From assembly GCF_017916455.1 (NCBI RefSeq), contig NZ_JAFMSY010000001.1, positions 1,905,977 to 1,969,976 of the forward strand: a stretch of 64,000 nt of DNA, written 5' to 3'. This stretch comes from Nocardioides xinjiangensis. Its GTDB lineage: Bacteria; Actinomycetota; Actinomycetes; Propionibacteriales; Nocardioidaceae. Positions 7,961 to 16,300 of this stretch are shown one piece after another (positions within the stretch are counted from its first letter, which is position 1; each line of letters begins with the position of its first letter). A program made the translations under genes and the position numbers. The notes beneath the pieces were generated by a model, which was given only the letters and a program-made list of their open reading frames with translations, was not told the DNA's origin and ran no database searches.

Positions 7961-8571
7961 GAGGTGAACCGGGCCAACCATGAGCCCCAGCCGACGTGGG
8001 TCAGACGGCTCGGGCCTCACCTCTACCGGCTCCGGCCGCTAGGCGTGGGCCAGTGCCTCCCGGGCGGGGCAGGTCCCTGTGACGAAGGCTCCACACACCT
8101 CGCAATGCGCATTCGGGTCGGCAGCACGAACAGAGCCACCCGACGCCCAGTCGGACATAGCCGAGACGACGGGACGCAGTGGCGAGTCCGAGCCGCTCAT
8201 CTATCCATGATGCGCTCGAACCGCTGGGAACGGAAGGCGGAAAGCCTGTCCTCCGACGGATGCAGTTGCTTGCGCCACCAAGGCCGCTTCCGAGGAGAAG
8301 GTGCACGAGTACGTCCTCGGCTTCTAAAGAACCATTACCTACGACGTGCGCACTATGGCACTACGCACTGTGGTGCACCTTGAACGCGTGCATGTACCGG
8401 CCGGGCCGGTCCGCCTGTCACCGCGGACCGGACCCCCGATGGTCGACAGTGTGCATCGGCTACGCCGACCAAGGGAAGCGTGTGTGGTTGGGCTGTCGGA
8501 CGGCATGTCTACGGTTCGACGCCTCAGGTCGCATGGCCGAGCGACGCCGCCCGCGGAGATCGGCTACGGGG
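7961..8571. other. Region without a supported gene
   Basis: About 600 bases. Open frames exist on both strands but are arginine- or proline-rich with no consistent protein-like composition. Nothing convincing beyond the remnant at its left edge. It may be further decayed DNA. Confidence 0.4.
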
Positions 8572-9066
8572 ATGACCTTGTTCGAGGAGACCCACGTCGC
8601 TTGGCCAGTCGAGTTGCTTGCGCGGTTGGGTTTCCATCCCCGAGACGCCGCCCGACTCCGAGCCGTGCTGCCGTCTGTCGACAAGAGCACGGTGACCTAC
8701 CTTCACCAGCGGACGGAGACGGAACCGCGTTCCGTGTTTTGGAACAACCCCGGCACGTACGTGGTGTGGGCTATCCACAACATCACGATCACGCAGGCCA
8801 TCCGGTTGACGGAGGCAGGACGAGGCGTCGTCGATGTGCTCACGATCCTCGATGCCGTCCGCAAGCACGTCCACCCCCGGTTGTCCATCAACGGGGTCGA
8901 CCTGGCACACGCATGGGTGATGGAACGACGCGTGCCGCGACATCGCCTCGCCCGCTACATCGAACTGGGCCTCCCGCCAGCGACGGCGGCGGCGCTGGAG
9001 GCCGACCCATCCTCGCCCCCATCCGACGCCGCACTGGAAACGCTGGCCGCTCTCAGACGCCCGTGA
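8572..9066 (+). CDS. Hypothetical protein
   Basis: A protein of 164 residues with no recognised domain, soluble and mostly helical (EETHVAWPVELLARLGFHPRDAARLRAVL, NITITQAIRLTEAGRGVVDVL). The segment SINGVDLAHAWVMERRVPRHRLARYIELGL and the Ala-rich C-terminus suggest a helical repeat or DNA-binding scaffold. The ATG at 8572 is preferred because the frame upstream becomes Arg/Cys-rich; an alternative ATG is at 8533. It stands alone among orphan genes. Confidence 0.55.
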   Translation: MTLFEETHVAWPVELLARLGFHPRDAARLRAVLPSVDKSTVTYLHQRTETEPRSVFWNNPGTYVVWAIHNITITQAIRLTEAGRGVVDVLTILDAVRKHVHPRLSINGVDLAHAWVMERRVPRHRLARYIELGLPPATAAALEADPSSPPSDAALETLAALRRP

Positions 9067-9299
9067 TAGCCCCTCAGGCGCCCGCGGCCGTCGTCCGTGA
9101 TGGCCGGGGTGGGGTGTCAGTCAGCGGTTGCTGACCGGCTTAAGCAGAACTTCACATGCAGGTATGCGCCGGAGTGTCCGGTGGGGTGGCTGCAGTGCTG
9201 GACGGCACACCAGTCACATCGGGCACACGAGCCCGGCTCAGTGAGGCAGGTACGTCCGGTGGGTCATGGCGGTGGGGCCGTCTCGTGGAGATGCTCAGG

Positions 9300-9695
9300 T
9301 CAGCGAAGGTCGAGGCAGTTGCGGCTTTGCTCGCTGTTCTCCGCCATGAGGCGCTCGTAGTCGGCTTCGCTGATGAGACCTTGGTTGAGCATGGCGACGA
9401 CTTCGCCTGCCTGCGCATCCACGGAGTCCAGGCAGGTCTCGATGGCATTGTCACTGTCGCTGTCACCGCCGCCGGTGACGCCGGGATTGTTGCCTGAACT
9501 GGCGTCGGGGTTGGAGTAGCCGTTCGAGTCGGTGGGGTCGGGTGTCGAGGTCGGCTTGGTGTCAGGTGCGGTGTCGACGGAGAGTCGTGGTGTGCAGGCG
9601 TGCAGGGTGCGCCATAACGCGAACCGCGTCCCGTAGGGAGAGGGGTCTGCTCCACTGATGACACCGACACCCGCGACACGGTGCCACGGTGCCAC
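9300..9695 (-). CDS. Hypothetical protein with acidic Ser/Asp/Pro linker
   Basis: About 131 residues if started at the GTG at 9695. The middle is low-complexity (PTSTPDPTDSNGYSNPDASSG, then GGGDSDSDN), followed by a helical tail (DAQAGEVVAMLNQGLISEADYERLMAEN) resembling the short SHOCT-type tail found at the end of many secreted or membrane-linked proteins. A lipoprotein origin is possible but no intact lipobox is in frame, so the N-terminus may be broken. The start codon sits inside three tandem copies of GGTGCCAC (about 9679-9706). Confidence 0.35.
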   Translation of the reverse strand: MAPWHRVAGVGVISGADPSPYGTRFALWRTLHACTPRLSVDTAPDTKPTSTPDPTDSNGYSNPDASSGNNPGVTGGGDSDSDNAIETCLDSVDAQAGEVVAMLNQGLISEADYERLMAENSEQSRNCLDLR

Positions 9696-9726
9696 GGTGC
9701 CACCCCTAGCGGGCCACTTCTGGTGT

Positions 9727-10065
9727 TCACTGCCTCGCTTCATCGACCAACCGCAGCGTTCCGTCAGGCTCCGCAACGTAGTCCCGGCGATGAGGACAAA
9801 GCCGAGGGAGCCGCTCGCGGAGACAGATCGCGGCGTACGCGGCGTCGATGTTCTCCTCTTGGACCTGATGCATCATCTCGTCCGTGCAGGCCTCCCGTGC
9901 CGCTTCCATGTGGCCGTGTGTGTGGATCAGGCGCTGTAGGCGCTGGCGAGCCTCGGTAGTGAAGAACGCGTCCTCGACGGACCTTGCGCCGGTGGCGTCA
10001 GGTTGCGGAACGGTCGAGGTTTCGACCGCGAATCGGATGGCTCGACTCAGTGGTGTCGGTTTCAT
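9727..10065 (-). CDS. Hypothetical protein
   Basis: A soluble protein of 112 residues (MKPTPLSRAIRFAVET start). A central helical part (TTEARQRLQRLIHTHGHMEAAREACTDEMM) and a C-terminal CLRERLPRLCPHRRDYV contain paired Cys and several His, which might bind a metal. The ATG at 10065 is used, not the longer frame to 10110, because a perfect palindrome likely to be its operator lies at 10092-10112. The function is unknown. Confidence 0.5.
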   Translation of the reverse strand: MKPTPLSRAIRFAVETSTVPQPDATGARSVEDAFFTTEARQRLQRLIHTHGHMEAAREACTDEMMHQVQEENIDAAYAAICLRERLPRLCPHRRDYVAEPDGTLRLVDEARQ

Positions 10066-10091
10066 GTTTAAAGGGTGCACCCGATTCGGGG

Positions 10092-10112
10092 TTTTGAGAA
10101 TAGTTCTCAAAA
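10092..10112. promoter_or_regulatory. Palindromic operator candidate
   Basis: Perfect 9-base arms (TTTTGAGAA, three-base spacer, TTCTCAAAA) 27 bases upstream of the ATG at 10065. The AT-rich sequence stands out from its surroundings. A second, wider inverted pair (AAAGTCATG at 10111-10119 and its complement at 10184-10192) overlaps it and spans the divergent gap. The binding regulator is unknown. Confidence 0.45.
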
Positions 10113-10330
10113 AGTCATGGGAAAGTGTCGACCAGCATTGGCGATAGGCCTGTGCATACTGCGTTTGCCTATTCCGCGTAAGTCATGACTTTCCGTCCTA
10201 TGGGGCCATGGCAAAGGTGTCCATCTCTGACGGGTTCCGCGACATGGTTAGCGAACACGTGAAGCCTCCCCGGAGGAGGATTCGCTCGTTCGAGCACGTC
10301 GAGTCTGTTGCGGGCCTAGCATCGACGGCT

Positions 10331-10930
10331 ATGAGAGGACGGTGCATGGTTGGGGTAGCGGCGCCCCTCGTCCTTATTGCACTTCTGCAGGGCGGATGTG
10401 CCTCCCCAGGTGGCGATGTGGACGAGCCAAGAACCCGTGCTGATTGCCGAGACTCGCCTTGGCGCGACGGTTGCACTGACGGACTTCCTGACGAGGTGGC
10501 ACAAGATCGTCTAGCCCGCTCGCAGGAGCGAATGACTCGCGAAAGCAAGCAACGAACGCGACGCGAAGCCCAGCGGGAGCAAAAACAACTGCAGCGCGCA
10601 CGAGCCAACGGTCCCTCCGACCCGTGCGGCACGCTCACCAAGAGGGAATTCGAAGCGCTAGATTTCATCGCTCACCAGGCAACGTACGGGTGTCTGCCCA
10701 CCGTCGTTCCCGACCTAGTGGTTCAGGGTGGCGGGTCGGGCAACCCCTCTGGCGGCGGCTGGGGGTGCGCGTATCTACCAACGATGAACAACTGGTGGCA
10801 CGACGACGTGCTCTGCAGTAACGGAGCCGAGCACTTTCGGCCCGACCTTCTGCCGGACGACTCATTCATCACCGAAGCCGAGATGGTCGCGGAGGCGCGA
10901 CGGTACGAGGCGTACCTGAACTCCCAGTGA
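10331..10930 (+). CDS. Putative lipoprotein
   Basis: A protein of 199 residues. MRGRCMVGVAAPLVLIALLQGGC is a lipoprotein signal with lipobox LQGGC at about residues 19-23. The mature part has a charged helical, probably coiled-coil stretch (DRLARSQERMTRESKQRTRREAQREQKQLQRAR) and a Cys-containing C-terminal domain (CGTLTKREFEALDF, GWGCAYLPTMNNWW, CSNGAEHF). The frame is open to 10208, but the extension before the lipoprotein signal would bury it, so ATG 10331 is chosen. No family is recognised. Confidence 0.6.
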   Translation: MRGRCMVGVAAPLVLIALLQGGCASPGGDVDEPRTRADCRDSPWRDGCTDGLPDEVAQDRLARSQERMTRESKQRTRREAQREQKQLQRARANGPSDPCGTLTKREFEALDFIAHQATYGCLPTVVPDLVVQGGGSGNPSGGGWGCAYLPTMNNWWHDDVLCSNGAEHFRPDLLPDDSFITEAEMVAEARRYEAYLNSQ

Positions 10931-11113
10931 CCTTTGCTGTCCGTGACTGGAGGAGGCTCCGGCGGCGCCTCCTTCTGATAGGGCCGTCCATCGTCGTCAC
11001 CCCGGGCCGTCTACTCGACGGGGTCCGAGGGCTACGTCCGCGCATGTTCCCCAAATGTGGGCGTCGTCGTCCAACGCCTCGCCCGTGGTCGGCACGTCTG
11101 CCAGTCTTTTGCT

Positions 11114-12124
11114 GTGGTCGAACGAGTGGATGCAACACAGTGGCTCGTTGACGTGCAGCGCGCCCTCGACCATGTCAGAAGCGCACAGGCTGCCCTCTCC
11201 TTAGGCCCAGGGTCGTCCGGCGCAGCGATCGAGCATGTTCGACGGTTGAGGACTGATCCGGACTATGCGAAGTTGAGCGCCCGACTGGTGTCTGCGGCTG
11301 AGGCATGGACAGGCGAAGTGTCGGAGTTCGTCGAGCGACATGCGGCGCTGCTTGACCGCTTGCCGCGGGGCGTGCGCCCCGGCGTGCGCCCTTCCGGGCT
11401 ACGACTGCTCGCTTGGGCTTCTCGCTTGCCCGGATTGCCGAGGGCAGAATCGCGGCTACAGGAGGCACGCGCGATCTTGTGTGCTGTAACCGGCGAAAGC
11501 GATGCCGGTGCAGCGGAGCGACTCGCTAGGGCGAGCGAACCCCTATTGGCGTGGGAACACATGACGACCCACGCGCCGACGGGTGTGGGAACCCAAGCAG
11601 GTGACGACGCTCGCCATCTGAAGTCAAAGCCTCAACATCACCGAGGAGCATCCTTGCCGGAGGTGGTGGCGGCACTGGAGCGTTATCGCGCCGAATTGGG
11701 GCGAGCAGAACTCGAACGCCGATACATAGAGACGCTGCCAAGCGGAGCAACGCACGTCAGCACCATCGGGCAACTCGTCAAGCATCCCGAAAGTTGGGCA
11801 GTCCGCCGTCTTAGCCCCGAAGCAGAGGCTGAGGTGCGCAGTGCGCTGCATGCGCTTGGGTATCCAGACGCGAGTACGACCCCAGAGGTTGCGCGACAGG
11901 TCAGGACTGCCCTTCTGACGACGCCGGAGCATGTGCAGCGCTTGTTCGAGAGGGCCGGGTCTGCCGCGGAGGAGTTAATGAAACTCACCAAGACCGACAG
12001 CCTTGAGGACGCGGTCAACAAGGCTGAGATCATCCTCGACACAAACCGGCAGCGCATCGTACCGGCGCGCAGCGGCATCGTGGTTTATCGCGGAGGACTT
12101 CCCGGTCTCGGTAAGCGACGCTGA
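11114..12124 (+). CDS. Hypothetical helical protein
   Basis: A soluble, strongly helical protein of 336 residues without recognised domains (VDVQRALDHVRSAQAAL, VSAAEAWTGEVSEFVERHAALL, EVVAALERYRAELGRAELERRY). The C-terminal SLEDAVNKAEIILDTNRQRIV and GIVVYRGGLPGLGKRR end it. The GTG at 11114 is a guess; the frame extends to 11057. It is a single gene, not coupled to its neighbours. Confidence 0.5.
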   Translation: MVERVDATQWLVDVQRALDHVRSAQAALSLGPGSSGAAIEHVRRLRTDPDYAKLSARLVSAAEAWTGEVSEFVERHAALLDRLPRGVRPGVRPSGLRLLAWASRLPGLPRAESRLQEARAILCAVTGESDAGAAERLARASEPLLAWEHMTTHAPTGVGTQAGDDARHLKSKPQHHRGASLPEVVAALERYRAELGRAELERRYIETLPSGATHVSTIGQLVKHPESWAVRRLSPEAEAEVRSALHALGYPDASTTPEVARQVRTALLTTPEHVQRLFERAGSAAEELMKLTKTDSLEDAVNKAEIILDTNRQRIVPARSGIVVYRGGLPGLGKRR

Positions 12125-12325
12125 CAATCCTCTCGGAAACTCTCCAAGTAGGCGGACTTGAAGAGGTGTCTGGCGCTCGCCGCGCTCTCCTCGATGGCCT
12201 CACCCCGCTCGGCTATCTCGTCGGCCTCGCTGTGGGGTGGCCGTGCAGTTTGATGCTAGGTGCCGTGTCGAGTCCCTTTTGGGATAGTCGGCGCCGACCC
12301 ATACTGTCGACCACGGACGCGTCCC

Positions 12326-12958
12326 TCAGTGGTCGGTGTGCCGGGCCACGTAGCGAACGATCGCTTCGCGCAGTGGAAGCGCTTCGCGCTCGTAACCATC
12401 GCCGTCAGCGCCTGGCGGGCTGGGTGACAGGTCAATGACGCAGACTTGCGGAGGTGCGGCGCGGCTGGGGTGCTCTATGAAGCCCCAATCGCTGTCGTCG
12501 TCGATCGTGTGCACGTCAGGGACTCGCGCTAGGCATTGGATGGCACGTCCGCCCGGTTCTATCCCTGCCTGTCCCAGTCGTCGCCAAAGTTGTCGCGGCT
12601 CCGGCGGTGGAGCGAGGCCTTCAAGGACTGGTTCGGTGGTGGCCCGGTAGAGAGGCCTGACCTCTCCCCGAAGCAGGTCCCCGTCCGTTGTTAAAACTAG
12701 GACCCGGTGAACCAGCCAGCCCTCCCTGTCGAGCCGCGCGAAGGAGTGAGGGGCTAGAAGTGGCAGGGCGGGAACGTCCGCTGTCAGCAGGATGTTGGCG
12801 GCCGGGGCTGCGTAGTCGCGGAGGATGGCCGAGAGGTCGTCCTCAACGGCTCGAACGTGACGCTTGCGGGCTGCGACTGCGGGGTGTGGTGGCGCCTCAT
12901 GTTCGCGTGCGCGCCCCTGCCCGGCTGCGGCAAGATGTTCGTCGAACGGACTGCTCAC
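12326..12958 (-). CDS. Hypothetical protein
   Basis: A protein of 210 residues from a GTG at 12958. Alternating hydrophobic strands and charged loops (EDDLSAILRDYAAPAANILLTADVPALPLLAPHSF, GWLVHRVLVLTTDGDLLRGEV) suggest a soluble alpha/beta domain. The end (CVIDLSPSPPG... REAIVRYVARH) is equally protein-like. No motif is recognised. Upstream in-frame sequence to 13174 is Pro/Arg-rich and was not included. Confidence 0.5.
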   Translation of the reverse strand: MSSPFDEHLAAAGQGRAREHEAPPHPAVAARKRHVRAVEDDLSAILRDYAAPAANILLTADVPALPLLAPHSFARLDREGWLVHRVLVLTTDGDLLRGEVRPLYRATTEPVLEGLAPPPEPRQLWRRLGQAGIEPGGRAIQCLARVPDVHTIDDDSDWGFIEHPSRAAPPQVCVIDLSPSPPGADGDGYEREALPLREAIVRYVARHTDH

Positions 12959-13441
12959 GCGCTCGATGCTAGGTCCTCCGCTCCCGAGACTGGGACTGTT
13001 GCGATGGCGTGTGAGCGCTGGCGGCTTCCCAGTCGCGCATACGTGGGGCCGTTCGGGACTGGTCAGAGCGATCATGCCGCAGAGATGAGGGGCGGGCGTG
13101 TGACCGGTTCGAGACGGCCGTACCGCCGCCGGAAGGCACAACGGTGGTTCACGGGTCGCGCACACACGATCCAAACTGTTGACGACCGGGTGTTCCGGCG
13201 CGTTGTGACAGGCCGACGGCCGCCCGTTGGCCAGCGCCGCGTCTGCGGGAAATTGGTCGACAGGTCAGTCTCACACTGCGCCCTTGTGTTGGATCTGCCG
13301 TTCTCGACCACATCTTCATAGCCACGCCATAGGGTCCTCGTGACATTGACATTGCTACGACAGACGAACCGATGACCGGCTCGTGAAGGCACGGCTCAGC
13401 ATCGGTCGTCGGAAACACTCTGGAAGGGGGCCACGGGGACC
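12959..13441. other. Region without a supported gene
   Basis: About 480 bases between the minus-strand gene starting at 12958 and the small gene at 13442. It must contain promoters for both. Frames on either strand are short or Arg/Gly-rich. Nothing else is seen. Confidence 0.4.
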
Positions 13442-13603
13442 ATGGGCTGCTCCGTTCACTTCATCACCCAGAGCGACTGTCCAGGCTGTCAGGGTCGTCT
13501 GACACGCAAGACCATCGAGCGTGAGCACGCGATAGATCGTGCGCTCGCGATGGAACTCCAATCCAGCACCGGTGACTCTGGCATTTCGACGGGCACGTAC
13601 TAG
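13442..13603 (+). CDS. Small CxxC protein
   Basis: A 53-residue open frame starting MGCSVHFITQSDCPGCQGR. A strong purine-rich site (GGAAGGGGG) lies 11-19 bases upstream of the ATG. CPGC plus the upstream Cys and His could bind zinc or act in thiol exchange. The rest is a charged helix (REHAIDRALAMELQ) with a Ser/Gly tail. It directly precedes a membrane protein gene and may be co-transcribed with it. The function is unknown. Confidence 0.5.
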   Translation: MGCSVHFITQSDCPGCQGRLTRKTIEREHAIDRALAMELQSSTGDSGISTGTY

Positions 13604-13645
13604 AAGAAGGAAGGCGTTGCGCCCAATCCACGTAGCGTGCGCGAG

Positions 13646-14260
13646 ATGATCGGAGACGCGCTATCCGGCGTCGTTGTTCTGATCGCAGTACTCGCCGTGC
13701 CCGTATCCGTGTACGCGGGCCTGAACCTACTGCAGACCATGCCAGACATATGGGCTCGCTGGTGGTGGTTGAATCTCCCGATGGCTGCGGTCCTCGGACT
13801 TCATCTCGGCTCTCGCCGTTGGCTCCCGGCCCATCTTGCACTCAGCCCGGTAGCAGCGCTCTGTGGTTTCGTCATCATGCTTCAGGTCGGCTGGCTCGCT
13901 ACTGCCGTCGTGTTCTTCCTGCTGTCCGAGTACCTGAACTCACGAGGAATCGGACCTGCGGTGCTTGGGCTTTCGATTGCCCTGGTGATGGCGGTGGGGA
14001 CGCTGATCGTCGCTTCGTTCACAGCAATGCGGGTAGTCGCCGGAGGGAGTCGCGCGGAACTGCCTGATCGAAGGGAAGCACACAGGGCGTTCTGTGCCAT
14101 GACTCACCGCTTGTCGTTGAGGCCCCAGACTGTGTCCCCGACGCTGGTCAGGCGGATCAATGAGGATGACGGCCTTCTGGCTAAGGTAGTCGGGCGAGGA
14201 GCCGGGCTTGGCGTGTTCGAGCCAGTTTCGGATCGCGGTGACGGGATCGGCTCCTGGTAA
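13646..14260 (+). CDS. Membrane protein with a chimeric C-terminus
   Basis: About 204 residues from the ATG at 13646 (a GTG lies at 13637). Four hydrophobic segments are seen: GVVVLIAVLAVPVSVYAGLNLL, LPMAAVLGLHLG, LALSPVAALCGFVIMLQVGWLATAVVFFLL and GLSIALVMAVGTLIVASF. From about residue 153 the frame runs antisense through the remnant at 14104-14258, so the last ~50 residues are not native. The original 3' end was probably lost when that fragment was joined here. Confidence 0.5.
   Translation: MIGDALSGVVVLIAVLAVPVSVYAGLNLLQTMPDIWARWWWLNLPMAAVLGLHLGSRRWLPAHLALSPVAALCGFVIMLQVGWLATAVVFFLLSEYLNSRGIGPAVLGLSIALVMAVGTLIVASFTAMRVVAGGSRAELPDRREAHRAFCAMTHRLSLRPQTVSPTLVRRINEDDGLLAKVVGRGAGLGVFEPVSDRGDGIGSW
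14104..14258 (-). pseudogene. Remnant of the nucleotidyltransferase-like gene 3' end
   Basis: On the minus strand this reads PVTAIRNWLEHAKPGSSPDY, then LSQKAVILIDPPD, then after a frameshift DTVWGLNDKR and a stop. The intact gene at 1110-1688 ends PVTVIRHWLQHAKPGSSPDY, LSQKAVILIDPPD, ETVWGLDDRR. Nucleotide identity is high, so this is a recent copy of which only the last ~50 codons remain. Confidence 0.85.
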
Positions 14261-14266
14261 CCTGGC

Positions 14267-14458
14267 TCAGGCAGGCCAGTCTTCGCGGAGGGCTTGCAGG
14301 TAGCCGGGTTCGAAGATGTCGTTGGCGCTACCCGCGGTCGCCTCGATCACGGCGAGCCGTGCTGCCGTGTCCAGTTCGCCCGTGGCCATGTCGTCGATGG
14401 TAGGACCAACGCTGGGTCCGGTGTCGAGTGACTTCCCTGGACGTAGGTGTCGATCCAT
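14267..14458 (-). CDS. Short hypothetical open frame, probably a gene fragment
   Basis: 63 residues (MDRHLRPGKSLDTGPSVG... ending GYLQALREDWPA) with natural composition, including a helix TAARLAVIEATAG. The frame continues upstream with a plausible stretch (LATTRRVAQSACNNTPGQPF) and then becomes Arg/Pro-rich without a start, so this may be the end of a broken gene. It abuts the remnant at 14104-14258. Confidence 0.3.
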   Translation of the reverse strand: MDRHLRPGKSLDTGPSVGPTIDDMATGELDTAARLAVIEATAGSANDIFEPGYLQALREDWPA

Positions 14459-14688
14459 GCTGTCGACGAACGGTTGTCCCGGTGTGTTGTTGCAGGCGGA
14501 CTGGGCCACTCGCCGCGTGGTCGCGAGGACCGGTGACAGGGCTCTCGGGAGTCGCGTTAGGCCCGGTGGGCGTATGGCAGGTTCACCGTGCCGCCCCTGG
14601 TGGCCCGAGTCGCGGTGAACAGCGGCTCGGGCCACATCGGTCGCAGCAACACCGCGCCGGTGTCGGAGCGGGTGTCTACGGTCGCGCC

Positions 14689-14904
14689 ATGAAGCCGAAC
14701 GACATCGAGCAGTGGGTTGTCGAGGTGGTGGACGCCCTCCGTCCTCGGCTGCTCGCTCAGGCTCGGACGTGCCACCGCCTCCGCCTCGCCGCTCGACCCC
14801 CGGAGGAAGTGGCGGCCCTGATCGCAGACGGCGTGCAGGCGCGGCTGAGGACCTCTGTTGAGGAGACCGAACGCACGGGTGCCGCTGAGCGCCCAGAGAC
14901 GTAG
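14689..14904 (+). CDS. Small hypothetical protein
   Basis: 71 residues, acidic and basic helices (NDIEQWVVEVVDALRPRLL, EEVAALIADGVQARLRTSVEE). It ends just before the next gene on the same strand (14915), so the two are probably co-transcribed. No family is recognised. Confidence 0.45.
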   Translation: MKPNDIEQWVVEVVDALRPRLLAQARTCHRLRLAARPPEEVAALIADGVQARLRTSVEETERTGAAERPET

Positions 14905-14914
14905 CCTCGACACC

Positions 14915-15277
14915 ATGGCGGGAGGTATGAGTGCAGGCCGTGGCGGGAGCCTCGCCGCCCGTGTGGCGAACACGCGAGCACGGCAGGCACAGGACGCTGC
15001 AGGAGCGGCCGTTCCGGCGGCTATCCCCACCGCGACGCCGAAACCGTCCCACTTAACGGCAGGCTTCCACGCACCAAGGCCCGAGCGGGTGGCTGAGCCG
15101 CCCCAGGCCAAACACTGCTGGTACCTCGGACCGTACGGCCGACAGGCTGCACTCCTTGTGCGGTGGCGGCAGGTCGGCGGTGGCTACGACGGCCCCATAC
15201 TGGTGCCCGTGCCCGATGACGGGGGTTGGACGCTGGCCGAGATGTGGGTCGAGTCCAACATGCTCAAGCCTGCCTGA
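14915..15277 (+). CDS. Hypothetical protein
   Basis: 120 residues from ATG 14915. An Ala/Arg-rich, probably disordered N-terminus (MAGGMSAGRGGSLAARVANT) is followed by a compact C-terminal domain (HCWYLGPYGRQAALLVRW, GPILVPVPDDGGWTLAEMW). This layout, a basic tail and a small beta domain, recurs in small orphan proteins of actinobacterial mobile elements, but no role can be assigned. Confidence 0.5.
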   Translation: MAGGMSAGRGGSLAARVANTRARQAQDAAGAAVPAAIPTATPKPSHLTAGFHAPRPERVAEPPQAKHCWYLGPYGRQAALLVRWRQVGGGYDGPILVPVPDDGGWTLAEMWVESNMLKPA

Positions 15278-15287
15278 CGGTCGTCTC

Positions 15288-15701
15288 CTATGGCGAGCCC
15301 CGCCGCTTGGCTTCCTCGGCTCGCAGAATGAGTTCGAGATGGTCGCGCCGATACCAACGACGGCCGCCCGCAACCACACTCGGAAGCCGTCCGCGTCGGG
15401 CGCGCGCATTGACGGCGACCCGGCTGATGCCCATAACGGCGCCCGCCGCCTCGGCCAGCAACCAGTCGTGTTCCATGTCAGGCGGGGCGGGGCTCGTGAG
15501 TTGGCTGGCCAGATCGCGCTCTTCGTCGCGCGCTTGAACGGCTGCTAGCCGGGCGTCGCGGTAGTCGTCCACATCGGCGCGACTCAGGATGGGCCTCTGT
15601 TCGCGTTTGGCGAGGTCGCCGCGGCGGATCATTTTCGGGACCGCAGACATGTGCACTCCAAGAATCTGCGCTGCCTCACGCACGGTGATCCAGTCCGTCA
15701 T
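15288..15701 (-). CDS. Double helix-turn-helix DNA-binding protein, excisionase-like
   Basis: 137 residues with two MerR/excisionase-type winged helices in tandem. The first: WITVREAAQILGVHMSAVPKMIRRGDL, followed by PILSRADVDDYRD. The second: LAEAAGAVMGISRVAVNARARRGRLPSVVAGGRRWYRRDHLELIL. Both halves follow the DNA-recognition helix plus wing layout. Such proteins regulate or assist recombination in mobile elements. The neighbours do not include an integrase, so a regulatory role is equally likely. ATG 15701 is used; the extension to 15749 is Arg-rich. Confidence 0.7.
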   Translation of the reverse strand: MTDWITVREAAQILGVHMSAVPKMIRRGDLAKREQRPILSRADVDDYRDARLAAVQARDEERDLASQLTSPAPPDMEHDWLLAEAAGAVMGISRVAVNARARRGRLPSVVAGGRRWYRRDHLELILRAEEAKRRGSP

Positions 15702-15793
15702 GGGGGCACGGTAGCGACGGCGATGACGCTCCGCACCCCGCTCATCCACAGTCGACGTAGCGGTGTTCCGGTTTCCAGAAACCTTCGGTTGGT

Positions 15794-16300
15794 CTATGCG
15801 TCGAGTGGCAACGGTTGGTCATCCCCACGCTTCTGCACAAGGGACGTGGTGTTGATGACCAAGGAGATGGTCTCGGGGGTGACCTCACCGCGCTTGAGAT
15901 ACCCAAGGACGACTGCTGGCAGCCCGAGCCGCAGGCAGGTGTCTTGGAGGGCCTGCCGGACGTATGGGTAGACCATGAAGTACACGTTGCCGAACACCCA
16001 GTTGCCGACAGACTCGTCGTCAAGGGTGAGTCCCTCGTTGTAACTGAACCGAGCGGCGTGCACGAGCGAGATGTTGGCCACGGTTTCGCCGTCGGTGTTC
16101 TCGAACGTCGCTGAGTGCTCGAACTTCGCGATGATCTCTGAGGGGTTCTGGCCGACCTCGACCTGTCCGGCCTTGAAGTCGACCGTCATCTCTGCGGGTA
16201 GGTCAAGAACCTCGGCGGTGACACCGACCAGCCGGACCTCGCGAATCTCGGTTTCCCCGATCAGGTTGACCAAGGTCTGGTGAGCGTCAGGCGTACTCAC
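15794..16300 (-). CDS. SecB-like chaperone
   Basis: 168 residues from a GTG that overlaps the end of the upstream HTH gene by 14 bases. The fold pattern is SecB-like: an N-terminal strand region (IREVRLVGVTAEVLDLP), FKAGQVEVGQNPSEIIAKFEHSATF, and near the end YFMVYPYVRQALQDTCLRLGLP followed by VVLGYL, which matches the PYaR...GfP signature of SecB. Monoderm actinobacteria lack SecB for export. Known actinobacterial SecB-like proteins (such as the M. tuberculosis Rv1957 type) control toxin-antitoxin pairs. The upstream genes make that role plausible here. The assignment is by motif only. Confidence 0.6.
   Translation of the reverse strand: MSTPDAHQTLVNLIGETEIREVRLVGVTAEVLDLPAEMTVDFKAGQVEVGQNPSEIIAKFEHSATFENTDGETVANISLVHAARFSYNEGLTLDDESVGNWVFGNVYFMVYPYVRQALQDTCLRLGLPAVVLGYLKRGEVTPETISLVINTTSLVQKRGDDQPLPLDA

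Noticed and set aside
9679..9706. Triple GGTGCCAC repeat as an attachment or iteron site
   Set aside because: Only three short copies, with no replication or recombination gene beside them.
12166..12438. Plus-strand open frame of 90 codons
   Set aside because: It overlaps the end of the better supported minus-strand gene at 12326 and its second half is Arg-rich; no ribosome binding site.
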